Translations under genes and position numbers: made by a program
Assembly: GCA_028455995.1 (NCBI GenBank)
Contig: JABELC010000004.1
Coordinates: forward strand, 2,666,001 to 2,730,000
Direction: 5' to 3'
Length of the DNA: 64,000 nucleotides
DNA from: Scleromitrula shiraiana
Lineage: Eukaryota > Ascomycota > Leotiomycetes > Helotiales > Sclerotiniaceae
Notes under the pieces: model-generated
Told to the model about the DNA's origin: nothing
The model's database searches: none
Seen by the model: the letters and a program-made list of their open reading frames with translations, nothing else
Shown here: positions 48,412 to 61,522 of the stretch, in pieces
How the letters are laid out: each line of letters begins with the position of its first letter
Position numbering within the stretch: position 1 is the first letter of the stretch

Positions 48412-50661
48412 ATGGACGATGTTCACGAACCCCTCCTAAATGTCACACAAACGCCGCCAATACCTTCCGGTGTGATTACAAATACCCTCAATACGATTCG
48501 TTCTGCCCCTTTACCTCTCGTCTTCAGCATCCTTTTGGCACCCGTTCTCATTGTAATTGCTACCAGATTACTGAGTGAGAAGCCATCCGAAAAATCAAAA
48601 GGAAAGGATGGAAGGACAGTTTGGATGCCCGCTTATTGGGTGCCGGGTGTGGGACATGCGTTTTCGCTGTATGTTTGCTCTATGTACATTTGGCAAATGG
48701 GAAATCAGCTGATGATGGATTGTATTTCAGTTTTTCGAATCCGATGAAGTTGTTGATCGAAGCTAGGTGATTTTATTCTTGAGGGTATTTTTAGTATGGC
48801 TGTTGACTGGTGTTCAGGGATCAAAGTGCTCATGGTGAGTTGAACCTTGAAGACATATTCCGAATGGTATTCGGGGCAATAAGCATTACATTCACGCTAC
48901 TTCTAGAGGATTGGGTTCCTAAAATCTTGCTGATGTTCGAGAAGGCATATTTTCCCTTAATATTGGGGGCTCAAAACACAATATTAGTAAGCCACACCTG
49001 TTCCTGACATTAACTCAAGCTGACCATCAACGTAGTATCAAATCCAGCTCTAGTCAGAAGGTCAGTTTGCGCAAATTCTCTGCTCCAAATATGACTAACA
49101 CTTATTTCACCAGTGTGATGCAACAAACAGAATCGGACATCTGTGTCAAGTCTATCTCTTGGTATTTGGGACGAAAGGTAGGGCGTTAAATCCTTAATGC
49201 GGATCCTGCAATATTGACGACTATCCTAGTTCTTCGGCCTGCCCAAGAAAACAGAGCAAAAGTATCTCGACAATTGGAAGGTATGGTATCTCGATCATGA
49301 TTTCTGGACTAGGTTAATTTTCAATCACAGGAAATGTCAGAACTAGACTATTTGTCAAAGGAACCATATATAAGCAACATTCTCAACAAAACTATCCGCA
49401 ATATTGAAAATCTCATTCCACAAATGGTAACATTCATGGATAGCGAAATAGATCAACAGCCATGGGAGAGATACGCCAACGCTGAGTACGTCTCTAACAA
49501 AGAAATGGAAGTCAATCTCATGTCATTGGTACGAGATGTCTTGGGTCAGGCATCCATCCCAAGCATATTTGGTCAAGCTTTTCTGGAAAATAATCCACAT
49601 GCTCTACATGATATCTATGATATGGATAAAGGGGTGATGTATTTTATTGCTGGCTTACCGTGGTGGACTCCTTCGCCTTCGATGGTAAGAGCATCTTTTG
49701 CTCGTAGTCAAGTTTGGCAGAGTATGATTAAGTATCATGAAGCTCTCGATGCATTAGCGGATGATAAACCCCTGGACGCATCTTGGGGCGATATGGACGA
49801 CGTGAGTGAATTAATTATGAAGAGACATGAGTTTTTCAGAAGTAAGTCGTACTAGAAACAATCTAAATGTCTCTTATCTGACTTTTCAATAGAAGCAGGG
49901 ATGGCACCAAACGAACGTGCAGACATACGTGTAAGTTCCTATCTACACCCCTATATTAAATGTTCTCTAATCACCCGATCCAGATTCTCTGGGCCGCAAC
50001 AGCGAACTCCACTCTACTCGCCTACTGGCACTTAATATACATCCTCTCCACGCCCTCACTCGCCAGCGAGATCATCTCCGAAATCTCCCCCCACGTAACC
50101 ATCATCCCCGGCGAAACAATCGGCGCCTTCACCGAAGCCCCCAAATTGAAATTATCCCCCGACGACCTCTCAACCAAATGTCCCCTCTTCAAGTCCACCT
50201 ACCTTGAATCTCGCCGTCTATGCGATCAGCCCTGGTCCATCAAAAAACTAACAAACGATATTACGATCTCTGCTTCCAAAAAGGAAACTTACAATCTTTC
50301 CAAAAACGAATTCATAACCATTCCGCACACTCTATACATGCGAGACCAGGCATATTTCCCATCCCCAGCCACATTCAAGCCTGGGCGTTTTCTCACCGCG
50401 GACAAGCAGTCCGTCGACGAAAGTACGATTCGTCCTTTCGGCGAAGACGGTGGTCTGTATGAAGAACGAGTATTTGCCGAGAAAGAATGCCTGGCGATGG
50501 TAGCGGGGATTCTGATGTTTTGGGAGTTTGAGCCAGTGGGCGAGGGGAAGGGCGGGGATAAGGGAAAGGGAAAGTGGAAGATTCCGGAGATGAAGAGCAC
50601 TAGTGGGATTTGTTTGCCTGTGGTGGATACGAGAGTTAGGATTAGGAAGAGGGCGGTTTAG
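48412..50661 (+). CDS. Cytochrome P450-like protein without the heme-ligand cysteine
   Basis: Ten exons: 48412-48668, 48731-48766, 48818-48834, 48945-48986, 49036-49060, 49114-49177, 49230-49280, 49331-49841, 49893-49930 and 49984-50661. They join in phase at GT-AG borders and give 572 aa. A membrane anchor lies at about residues 33-53. WMPAYWVPGVGHAFSLFSNP, DQSAHGIFSLNIGG and YWHLIYILSTPSLASEI match the CYP7/CYP8-like fungal group. The I-helix motif is degenerate (LWAATANSTLLAYW), as in that group. The ExxR pair is present (Glu422, Arg425 in YLESRR), as is the following PERF-like part (FKPGRF). The heme-binding loop reads RPFGEDGGLYEERVFAEKE: the Cys of FGxGxxxCxG is Tyr506, and the Gly two residues later is Glu. 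A normal heme-thiolate enzyme is therefore unlikely. See findings. Confidence 0.85.
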
Positions 50662-51523
50662 AAATGTTGCAGATGGGGTGGTGTTATTGGGGTGTAGGTG
50701 GTTGGTAGATGGAGGTATTGAGCTAATGGTAGATATATAGGATAGAAGGCGCATGCCAAGATGGCGGATGAAAATTGAAGGGATGGTGTCAACATATGTA
50801 TACATGCCATTAATTATATCACTCAAGCATAGCACCTCATCAACTTCAATATTTTGTGAACCTTCAAATTCTCATCAAATTTCCTAACTAAGATTCTCAT
50901 ACACCAAGCCATCCCTTTATCCACCCATTCTTATATAGAAAGTAGGTAGCTCTATCTAATCATTCATATCATCTTATCTTGACACATCACATCTTTTCTA
51001 TTGAACAAATCCCCATTCATATCCCTGAGTACTAAAAAGAAGTGGCTAGCAAGAATCTCCATCAAAGATTCACAAATCCTATAACAAAAAAGAGTCAACG
51101 CCAAAAGGGTGTGAAAAGTGAGACGTGCATAAATACTACACTATGGCACATCTAAACCCCTCTTTCTCTCTATCCTCTTGCTATAAGTTCCGCAGAAACA
51201 ACAACAACAACAACAAGAACAACTGGATGGAAATTTCAAGAAAAGGAAGAAGAAAAAGTATTCTAAGATTTCTCTCTTTCTGGTTTCTGTCTCTTGCGGG
51301 ACTAGAAGAAAATATAAAGTATACGCTAACAATCAAGAATATGATACCCCCAACTCTGCAAATGCTCCCTGATGTGAACCCAATATGCCATTATACAAAA
51401 GGCTCTCCAAGCCATGGCAGAACAAAAAAATCTTGTTGAGGTGGTGGTGATAATGGAGACGAAAATGGTACAGTAGAAAAGAAGACAAATAGATAAATGA
51501 GGACCCAACGCAATATTCCACTA
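50662..51523. other. Convergent 3' region of the P450-like and myosin genes
   Basis: Both neighbours end here. A 104-codon frame at 51125-51439 has no recognisable pattern; it contains an AACAAC microsatellite (about 51195-51220). No gene seen. Confidence 0.5.
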
Positions 51524-54500
51524 TTATGATGAGCCATTCATCTCGTTATCTGAGTGTTCATTCAACTCTTCCGGGGTATATTCCAGTTTTTCTTGTTGGG
51601 CTATGGCTTGTGCGGAGACGATCTCTGCTAGACGTTTCAATCGTGGGGTTTGGAGCCCTGGTTTTCAAATTAGTGATTTTACGATATGAGTTTGGCGAGG
51701 AACTTACAAGATGGGGTATATGTTTCCAATGCTGTGATAACACGAGGCTCAGCAATTTCATATGGTCCACTGTCATCCATATCCACGGCCGCTAAGAGGA
51801 GAACATCACTCTTCTCGGTAACACGGGAGGCGACAGCCTTCATAATCTCTCCGTTAATAGGTTGTTCATAGTCTGCAACCAAGTATTGGTTGAGCAGCTT
51901 CTGGATTTGATTAGGTGACAACATCCAACAGATATCTTGGATAATCTCAATATCGTTGAGAGTAGCCTTCTTCAATTGGAGAAGTTTGGTTGCTTGCTGT
52001 GATGTTGTTAGTGGCTGTTCTTATTTGAGACATTTTAAAAGCACTTACCATCAGATGCTCCAATTGCAATGTCCCCTCAGGCATATCGTGACTTTTGCAC
52101 CATTCTTCGATTCTTGTGATATTGTAATTGATTTGTAGTCCACGCTTCCACGACAAGAAGTTTCTTCGCATCAACAGATCATTGAATGCAGTGACACCTA
52201 CTAATCTAAGAAGTTCCGTTACTGTCTGGGTAATGATCGAATCTTCTAGATAGTACGCTTTCATAGCCTTAAACACATTATTGAGCAAACTCAGCAAGTT
52301 GTCCATGCTGTAAGCGGGAGTAGAGCTGGATTGAAGGAGCTTGCCCAAGAATCTGTTGCTCTCATTGGTAACAAAGCCAGGTAGAGATTGAGACTCGATG
52401 ATTGCTGGGATAATCATCTTTTGTAGCTTCCTCTTCAAAGCCTTCATCCATGTGTGGTAGATATTAAACTCCAAACTCTCAAGGTCATGTTTGACAATAT
52501 CAAGGAGGCGATCGTATTCGAAGTTGTCAGACTTTTGAGCTTCGTACCAATCTTCGGCCAAGAAGACAAAGGAAAGCATCTCGTGAACATTAGAGAGCCA
52601 GAAGGCCCCAGGATTTACAGCCTCATCGACCTTTTCGTTCTTCTCGCCATCGTGTTGCATTACCTCATGCTGAATAGATTGCATAACGTTGGCAAGGAAT
52701 CTTTCTGATTCCTTCACAAAACCATTGTTCCACATCTCTGATGTGACCAAATTGATTAAGTATGATGGGAATAGGACTTCCTTGTCAGTTGGAGGAGGGT
52801 TGGATGTTGGACTTGGTATTTTGAGGTTCTTTATCAAGCCAATTGTGACTTCCTCGTTTAGGCCCTCCTCATCGGCCAAGAGATTCTCGAGCTCGAATTC
52901 GATAGTATCAACACTAGGTTGGAATGTAGAACCAGAGAGATTCTGGCGGTGGAGGTTGTTGGTTGTGACAGCCATGGATACTGGCCTTGGATTGTAAGCT
53001 GCGCTGAAACGATCCAGTTCACGTGGCTCGGCTCCAGCACTTCTACGTTTTGGTTTCTTCGATGAGACCAAGTTAATAAGTCCATTCTGCTGTTGTGCAG
53101 CACCATTGGTGAGTTCTCCATTGGGTGGCAGAACAGGAGCGGCACGTTTCGCCATGTCAAGTTGATCTTGCAAGTCCATGAGTTGCTGTCTGAGAGTGAT
53201 TTTCTCTGATTCGTGCAAGGTACCCTCTTCCCTAACCTTTTCGAGCTCAATAGTAGATAGTCTGAGCGATTCTCTCAACTCCTTTTCTTCTTCTTGCAAA
53301 CGCTTGATGTTGGCAGCCGACTCATCAAAGTTCTGTTGAAGTTTTGTCATCTCTTCCTCCATGACTGCAAGACGGGCTGCTGTGATACCGGCTTGGTTGG
53401 CCTCAGTCTGTAACTCTTTGGAGCGGGTTTCGAGAGCGTTATGCCTGTTCTTCCACGACTTGATCTGGTTCTCATAGTTCTCAACCTGGCCCAATAAGGT
53501 CTTGTTTTCCCTCTTCATCGTACCAAGAGATTGAGTAAGTTCGACGACCTTGTTCTCCAACTTGTAAGAAATCTGCTTGAGATCTCTTGCTTCCTCACGG
53601 ATCTTCTTGTATCCGCGACGAGCTTTCTTACCTCGCCAAAGACTTTGAACGATGACGACTTTCTTTCTGTAATCTCTCCATTTCCTCAAGGATTGCCTTG
53701 ATCGCCATGATCTTTGAATGATTATAGCGGCATTACCAACTCTAGTTTCCATGATTTCCTTCCTGCGCAAGAACCCTTTTGCTGCAGCTTGTGCAAGGAT
53801 GACATTGTTGCGGATAGCCAAAAACTTCTTGCGTTGTTTCTGGCCACGCCACACCCTTTGAATAGTTATAGCAGCCTTGACCTTTAGATTCTCTTGAGCG
53901 AGCTTCCTAGCCAGATGACCTCTGACTATAGATTGGAAATTGAGGACAGCGCTCCTGGCCTCGAGGTATTTGCGGCGATAGTATTTAGCTCTGAGGTTCT
54001 TTTGGATCATAATAGCACAGTCGTTAAGTCGAGTCGTTCGCAAGTTTTCCAAAAACGCCAACATGCCTGCACGGAAGAAAATTTTGGTTAAACCAAGTTG
54101 GTACTTGTCCAATCCACCTCCACTACTAGTGCCGAGGGCTTTTGTTAAAATCTTATTGGCCATATCGCGAATTTCTGAAGTCCATAAAGACGAAGGTGTT
54201 AACATATAGTAACGCAGAGCAAATTCTTCGTACGTCCATCGTGTAGGGTATCCTGCACAACTGATCCTGACTGTCTCGAGCACACCACAAGCTCGCAATT
54301 GACTAAGAACCATAGGACCCTCAAATACCCATGCCTCTTTAGCCTCATTAGGCTTGATGCATCGAATATAGTGCACATCAGTGCCATTAATGGTACTCAT
54401 AAGCTCGATCAGAGATGATTTAAATATACCACCTAAGGTGGGCTTACGATTCACAGCAACACCAATGCGTCGTCCCGGTGTGGGCTTAGTTGCGCTGGAA

Positions 54501-56559
54501 GTTGTTGCGGAGGCCGTATCCTTTTCTCGTACAGCTGAAGCAGCATCCAAAACTTGACCCAAAAACTTGAATGAGGAGGCTCTCAAAACCGCCATGTGCT
54601 CATCAGGAACAGTGTCACGATTTTTGTCGATAAAGCCGTCGGATTCGTAAGTAACGTCAATGGCGTAATGACAGACGGTGAAAGACGACTTTCCAAAACG
54701 AGGCTTTTTATAAAATCTGTTTTTGTCTGCGGCATAGTTATGATGTAATTTTGTGACAAATTGCTCATCTGAACCCATAGGCAACCTCGATTCTTCATCA
54801 AGTAATGACAATATACCGAGTTTTCCCTCGATCAAATCAATACATGGCTGATTGTCAGAGAAATCGATGAAAGTCCAGTCGATCTGCTCCCTAAGGTATT
54901 CCTCTTGTTCAAGCTTGAATACGTGAGCATTAAATTCTTGCTGAAGTTTTTCATTTGCGTAGTTGATACAGAACTGTTCAAATGAATTCTTGGCGAAATG
55001 TTCGAAACCGTAAATATCCAGCACTCCGATAAACGTCTTAACTCGTGCTATAACTTCGTCTGTGGCGAGTGCATGGTTGATGCTATCTACGAGCCAGTCG
55101 AACAAACTGGAGTAAACAAATTTGGCAACCGAATCCCGAACAACTATTGCTTGTTGCTGAGTCAAATTTGATGTGATTTTCTCGCCTCTGGTTATCAACT
55201 GTTTCTTTACCGTCCACTTGGCAAATTCATTGGCATCTACACCAAGAAGTGCAGCTGCTTTAAGCAGTGAAGGTTCCGTGGGAGCTAAAACCGAGTCTGT
55301 TCTCGATGCAGTGATTTTGACGTCACCCAAATGAAGCAGAGCAGCAAGAAGCTTGAAAATATCCGCTTGTTGATTGGAATCAACACCAATTGTAGACAGA
55401 GACTTCTTTAGAGCTTCGAACTCTGCCTTATCATCCACGCCATCGATTGTAGGCGAGCTACCTTGATTAAGATAATCGAATTGGTCCACTGGCTTCAGAT
55501 TTAGTTCCTTCGTCTCGCTCTCTGTTGCTCCTGCTACCAATTGGTAAAACACATGATAATTCCGCTCCTTTAGTGGTTGAAACACTAATCTCGACCGTTC
55601 TAGCAAGTATGTCCGAATCTTGGCCCCAATAATATTCGTCTTATCATCAAACATAATTTCGATGTATTTTCCGAATCGAGAAGAATTGTCATTTCGCGTA
55701 GTTTTTGCGTTTCCAAATGCTTCCATAATAGGATTTGTAGCTAAAATCCTCTCTTCCGTTTCACTCATCTGCTCCGTCCCCCGTTTCGTCCTGGTCCCAG
55801 GTTGATCTGGAGATTCTCTAGTAGCAAAGTATCGCATAATATATTTGGCGCTGACTGTCTTTCCGGCTCCAGATTCGCCCGACACCACAATTGTCTGATT
55901 CTTCTCACTCCTTAACATATCACTGAAAATCGTTAGCGACTTCATGACTTTTATGGTTTAAGAAACTCACGCGAAAGCCTCCTCTGCAATAGCGAACAAA
56001 TGCGGAGCTTGAGTTGCTCTTTGCTTGCCCGCATATACCTGCACCATGCCGGGTACATATAATGAATCAACCCGTGCAAAGGGATTCGTTGCTATCAGCA
56101 CAATACCACTGTATGTATATATTTCCTTTTGCATATATCGTAATCGAATGGCCTGCAGAACTGCATCATTTTGTCAGTATAAATCGGCAGAAAATTGTAA
56201 TTGGCAATCCTACCTGCAGGCTCATTGAGATGAGAAAGATTCGTTAGATCATCACTAGCTTCGAGCATAGTTGGATTCATCAGAGGAGGTAGGGAGGAAT
56301 TGTTTGCTTCTGTCAGAGCTGCCTCGGTGGTCTCTATTGTTTTGGTCTTGAATGGACAACAAAGGTTAGCATTATTCTCGAATAGAACATAGAAAATGGC
56401 CGTTCAAGCCGAGGAACAACAAACCTCTCCGTTTGCGAGATTGAAGACCAGCTTGTATTTGTCTCCATCTTGTGTCTTGGATACCAACTCCGAGGCCACC
56501 CATCCCTCTGTAGCATCTGGTTGCCATGCTTTCGTACCAATCTCATAAGTGTGCGCCAT
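51524..56559 (-). CDS. myo5: Class V myosin heavy chain
   Basis: Exons 56559-56425, 56346-56214, 56160-55971, 55922-52049, 51996-51708 and 51657-51524 give 1584 aa, a usual size. Introns are 78, 53, 48, 52 and 50 nt, all in phase. The N-terminus, MAHTYEIGTKAWQPDATEGW, is the SH3-like part. The motor has YTYSGIVLIATNPF, P-loop GESGAGKT (residues 168-175), switch I NDNSSRFGK, switch II DIYGFEHF and the actin-side NGTDVHYIRCIKPN. Six IQ repeats follow (from IMIQKNLRAKYYRRKYL to IVQSLWRGKKARRGYK), then a coiled coil of about 150 residues and a C-terminal DIL cargo domain (FNDLLMRRNFLSWKRG, QLEHLMQATKLLQLKK, CWMLSPNQIQKLL). It moves secretory vesicles and organelles along actin to hyphal tips. The start is confirmed by the spliced N-terminus. 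The gene symbol is by function; the yeast counterpart is Myo2. Confidence 0.96.
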
Positions 56560-57880
56560 GACGGCGATGTCAATGTCGATGGACGACGAGAATCTGCGTA
56601 TCCTCGAAATTATTCAACCGGTGGAATTATTATGTGGACACGAATTGTCGCAGGATCAATCCACATGAACCACCAAAATTCTAGTGGTATAGTTGGGATA
56701 GAGGATCAAAACTCCGTTAAAGATAGACTACCACAAGAGGTTCGTCGTCTTTTTCTTTGTAAGAACAGCTACGAATATTCATTCGTAGAAAGTACTGTAA
56801 GGAGGTTCAGAGCCACGGTATTGAGGATTTGGGATGCTTGTCGCGAGCCAGCAGGGATGATGTTTTGGCAAGGCTAAAATATTTTAGTGGGTGAATAGAA
56901 GTCCCGGTGCACCCCTATTTTATTATTTTTATAGTAGTACTGGGCCTTATTTTCTACATTTTCATGCTCATTAGGAATTCTGTACTGTAATACCTACTGT
57001 ATGAAGTTGTGGGTACGAGATGCATCGGCCTCCTTGTTACCATAACAGTGACAACAAACACGAATCAAAGGATTGCTTAGAGATATAAATAATTATGTTC
57101 TGGAACCAATCATACGATATAGGTACTACGGTGAGGTGAGGCAGTGGGTGAATGGGTACTGAAGCTAATAATTCAATACACTCACCGCTTCTATATAATA
57201 TCGCTTCTTTGCTCCGTTTACCAACCTATGGTATATGTTCATGTAGTTCTTGTACAGTGAATTCTATCAATCTTAATAAGGTTGAATATGATTTTATATA
57301 TAATCACTCATAAATATCTTTTGATGCTTTACTCATTTCAGACTTATTATATCTCATTTACCACTAGTTATGAATTAGACCTCCCAAAGTTGGGGTGAAC
57401 AGGGCGCATGAGTTCTGACCAAGGGTTGATGCTTGAAAGAGTCATGAACAACTGTGCGCCTATTCGCTTTGTATATATATTATATTATATAATATATAAT
57501 ATATTATATTATATAATATATAATATATTATATATATATCATATATAATATGATAAATACTTTGAACAACAATATTGGGTTCGAAAGATCGAATCAATAT
57601 TGTGATGTCCTTGTAATGTGTGTCAACTCTCCTTCTAGCATAAGACACCTCCATAGTACGTTCCCTTGAAGGGTTCCATAGTTAGTAGGCCAGGCATCCA
57701 AATGCTTTCTATTTTATAAGTTCCAATTGCTAAATACACTTTTATCTAAAAATCTGCTCATGTTGAAGAGATCACCTATATGCAATCCCAAGCCAAGCGC
57801 CACCACTCCCGTTATATGCCCTGTTGAATGTAACCCCGTAGATTCAAAAAATTTCCCATATCAAGCCATAGTTGGCACAG
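56560..57880. other. Myosin upstream region, no gene seen
   Basis: 1.3 kb between the myosin start and the end of the dehydrogenase gene. An AT-only block with nested palindromes lies at 57474-57552. A plus-strand frame crossing 56470-56877 is antisense to exon 1 and was rejected. Confidence 0.5.
57474..57552. repeat. AT-only palindromic repeat block
   Basis: Nearly 80 bases of TATA/ATAT units in which a segment of the form ATTATATTATATAATATA appears twice, each copy close to self-complementary. Confidence 0.85.
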
Positions 57881-59675
57881 TTAATATAGCACACGGGTGA
57901 GGATACGTGCTAAAGAAATTAGCATGAAGAAATATAGAAATGAAGAAGAATGACTTACAGCTCAAAGCCTCCAGACTATCAGCAATATCCTTAAGATCAC
58001 TAGTTCGTACATTGCTAATATCGGCCATAAGATAGGCAACCTGTTGAATCGTTAGCTATTATATACAACAAAGATATGATGTTGACATACATCGCCCTTG
58101 TTATCAGTAATCTGCTTGTCAACATTATGATCACCGAGGATCTCATTGACCTTTCTCAAAACACCAGGAACGTTGTGATGGATATAAATAACCTGGATCT
58201 ATTAATGGAATTGCTTTCGAATATGGGGTATGGGAAACATACTCTTGCATGATTGGACTCGTCGAGTGTCAAGGAACGGAGATTGACCTCAGGCAAGTTC
58301 ACAGCTCCAAGTGTGACACCGGAATTTACGTATCGCACAAGAGCATCACCAACTAAAGAACAAACTTAGTATACAATTGTGAAAGACAAAGGAGAACAAT
58401 TCTTACCCTCGACTCCAATAGCCCTTTGTGCTTCCTCGGTACTTCCACCAATATGTGGAGTAAGAATAATATTCTTGAGATTGCGAAGATCCTCGGCCCA
58501 AGAGTTCAAGTTGTTAGTGAAATGAGGCCCATTTCCACCAGGCTCGCTTGGGTACACATCTAATGCTGCACCAGCAATCTTGCCAGCTCGTGCTGCATCG
58601 ATGAGAGCCGGAATATCAATCACACTACCACGACTTGCGTTGATAAGATAGCTGCCATCTTTCATCTGTTCAAATTGTGCTTTGCCAATAAGGTTGTGAG
58701 TTTCTGGGAGTTCAGGAACGTGGCATGTAACAAAGTCCGCCGCGTTCAATAGCTCGTTAAGAGTAGTAACTTGTCTTGCGGTACCCAATGCCATAAGATT
58801 GAGAACATCATAGTAAATGACTGACATTCCCATGGCTTCTGCGAGAACCGATAATTGTGAACCAATGTGACCGTAACCGATTATACCTGAGAGCAAGAAG
58901 TTAATCAATGTAAATAAAATTCAATGAACCAATTGCACATACCAAGAGTTTTGCCTCGGATTTCCCAGCATTTGTTGCTAACTTTGTTCCAAGTACCATT
59001 GTGTAACTCGTTTGATCGATCACCAAGCTGACGAGCAAGAACAATGATCTCTGCAATAACTAACTCTGCCACACTTCGGGAATTGGCAAATGGGGAGTTG
59101 AAGACGGCAATTCCATGTCTAGCAGCATACTCGAGGTCGACTTGGTTTGTACCAATACAGAAACATCCAACCACAATTAGGTTTTTAGCTTGACGGAGGA
59201 CTCTTTCATTTAATTTGGTTTTGGATCTGATACCGATGACATGGACGTCTCTGCGGAAGAATTGTTAGCCACGCTCAAGGGCTTTGAGTGAAGTACAGTC
59301 CAAAGATACGAATGGGTTTCTAAAGAAAAGGATTTCGATTATTTGAACGAAATATCAAAATATAGAAAGCTCCTACCGAATTTTCTCGATCAATTCCTCC
59401 TCTGGCAAAGAAGTCTTCAATGCTTCGACTTGGTAACCCTGAGCAGACAGGATATCTTTCCCACTTTGATTGACATTTTCTAACAGTAAAATCTTAATGT
59501 CCTGGGTATCGAATGGCTTCAATTGCTTTAATGCGGTGTTGGTTGTTGTCCTTGACATTGAAGCCCCGCCAAAGCTTGATGGCGGGGATTGAAAAGTTGT
59601 GGTAGGGGAAACACTCAAACTATTGGAAACCATTCTTGAGAGATTCCCAACGATGTCTCTTGCAGGTGTAGCCAT
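57881..59675 (-). CDS. ser33: D-3-phosphoglycerate dehydrogenase (Ser3/Ser33 type)
   Basis: Exons 59675-59377, 59250-58943, 58886-58407, 58352-58243, 58192-58091, 58040-57959 and 57909-57881 give 469 aa, the same length as yeast Ser33. All introns are GT-AG and in phase; the first is unusually long here (126 nt). The NAD-binding motif is GIIGYGHIG. The substrate part has IGTNQVDLEYA, and catalysis uses the Arg of INASRGSVIDI, the Glu of DVYPSEP and the His of LTPHIGG. A C-terminal ACT domain (VIYIHHNVPGVLRKVNEILG, VAYLMADIS, SRILTRVLY) gives feedback inhibition by serine in relatives. It makes 3-phosphohydroxypyruvate from 3-phosphoglycerate, the first step of serine synthesis, in the cytosol. 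The first 60 residues are Ser/Thr-rich. The symbol could equally be ser3. Confidence 0.96.
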
Positions 59676-61522
59676 TTTGAAGTTTTAGGTTATGAAAAGA
59701 ATATAAAGGGAAATTTTCTTGAAATTTTCTTGAATGTAAGAAAAAATAGAATGTTTTAAAACAATGGAAGAAGGTGAGTCAGTCTAGAAAAATCCAAAAT
59801 TCAAAATTCAAAATAATTAATAATAATAATAAAAGTCAATCAACTTTGCAGAGAGCGTGACAGACAAACTATTACAGTATTCGCAATCGCGTCATTCAAA
59901 CTAAAAGGGTGCAGATCTCCGATACAGGGTGTTGAAATCTACCAATTAAATTTGTATGTTCAAAAGGCTGAAGTCTGACTAATAAATCAACTTGCCCGGG
60001 CTCTCTTGTGGAATGTGGAAGGCTGTAAACCTCAGGCCACAAAATAAACTACTGCTGAATCCCGCCGTGCTGGAGGGATAGTCACCAAACATCGTCAAAT
60101 CCATGGTCAACATACTCCGTTTATCAAGATCTGTCAGCACTCTCATTGATGACGTTGTGTTGTGTCCCTTCAATTGCGGATACAGACAGTAAATATAGCT
60201 GAGACTATGATGATTTCTCATTTCTCATAACAGCCGTTCTATCTAGACATCTAGTCCATTTAGTCTTATTCTTTTCGCCTGAAATTAGTTACAGAAATAC
60301 CGTGATTTCTAAGTCAGTAACAACAATCGTCTGTACAAATGGAAGTCGAATCGGCCTTCAATGCATAACATAGCTTCGATTTCCAATTTTAGTCAAACAT
60401 GGATCCTCATTGATTTCAACTTTCACGCGTTGTTACTGAAGTCTAGAGACTCTGCAGAAGATCAAGTATTGATACTGGATAGACTTTCACCTTGCTTGAG
60501 GTATATTGGAGACCATGGTCCTCTGAGAACTAAAAGCCTATAAACTTCGTGTTAATCCATCAGGTGAACTATATAGACTATATGCAGTCAGTATTGTAAC
60601 ATCTCTCAAGTCTCTCAATGGCCTTGGCAAAGTAACAAACTCAGTGCCCACATCTGAACTCCTGACAACTCCAACGATGTTTCATTCGAGTCCTTTGCCA
60701 ATAATTATCTACATAGTAGTTCCAATATGTTGCATCTCTCTTGTTATGTCATTACCTTGGTAAGGTGCAGAATAAGAAAAGGCACCCAAGGACTTCGTAT
60801 AAGAAGCCGATGGGATGGTGTAGAATATGTATATCTTAAGGGTAATTAATGAGTGAGTGACATGAAGAATTGTCAGGAAGATTTCTGGTGAGATCAACGT
60901 AGTGAATATAGGAAGTGTTATATTAATATAATAGTACACTCATTAGGTTCTACAAATATGGATGTGCAAGGGTTAGGTGCTAGGGGGTGTGATGAGGAGG
61001 GGACGTTGACAGCAGAATATGATGGGGCAGGGTTCAAATCAAAATCTACCAATTAAACATTCAAAGGCTTGAAGAAGGGCCACAACCCTGCCAGAAAAAT
61101 CCAACGGCTTTTCATTTGTTGTTGAAATACATTATGGATGACTAAGAAAACACATTTTTGTTGAACGTTTGATTTCACATGCTACAGTTTGTTTGTTGCA
61201 TTCTTATCTTAACGTATGTATGATAACTAGACAAAAAAGTTGCTGAAATTCTGACTTTTCTTATGAAGAAATCTGCATACGCCTTTGTACCAGTTGAAAG
61301 TGGAGAAGGAATACGGCGAGAAAGCTTCATGAGCAATTAGGCTAATCTAATAGAAGCAAACGAAATACCGAATTAACATGTAGCTGGAAAACACCTATGC
61401 AAGGGCAAAATACTCTTCCTGAACAAACTTATGTGCTAAAGCACTTCGGGGGTGCGTGCAGGTTATTCGTGTTCCTCAGAAAGGGGTCAAGAGAGTGAAA
61501 TGTCGATATCTCAAAAAAGCAT
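59676..61522. other. 1.8-kb intergenic region, no gene seen
   Basis: This is the promoter of the phosphoglycerate dehydrogenase and the 3' side of NAP1. It contains AATAAT repeats near 59812-59833. Frames up to 80 codons show no recognisable features. Confidence 0.5.
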
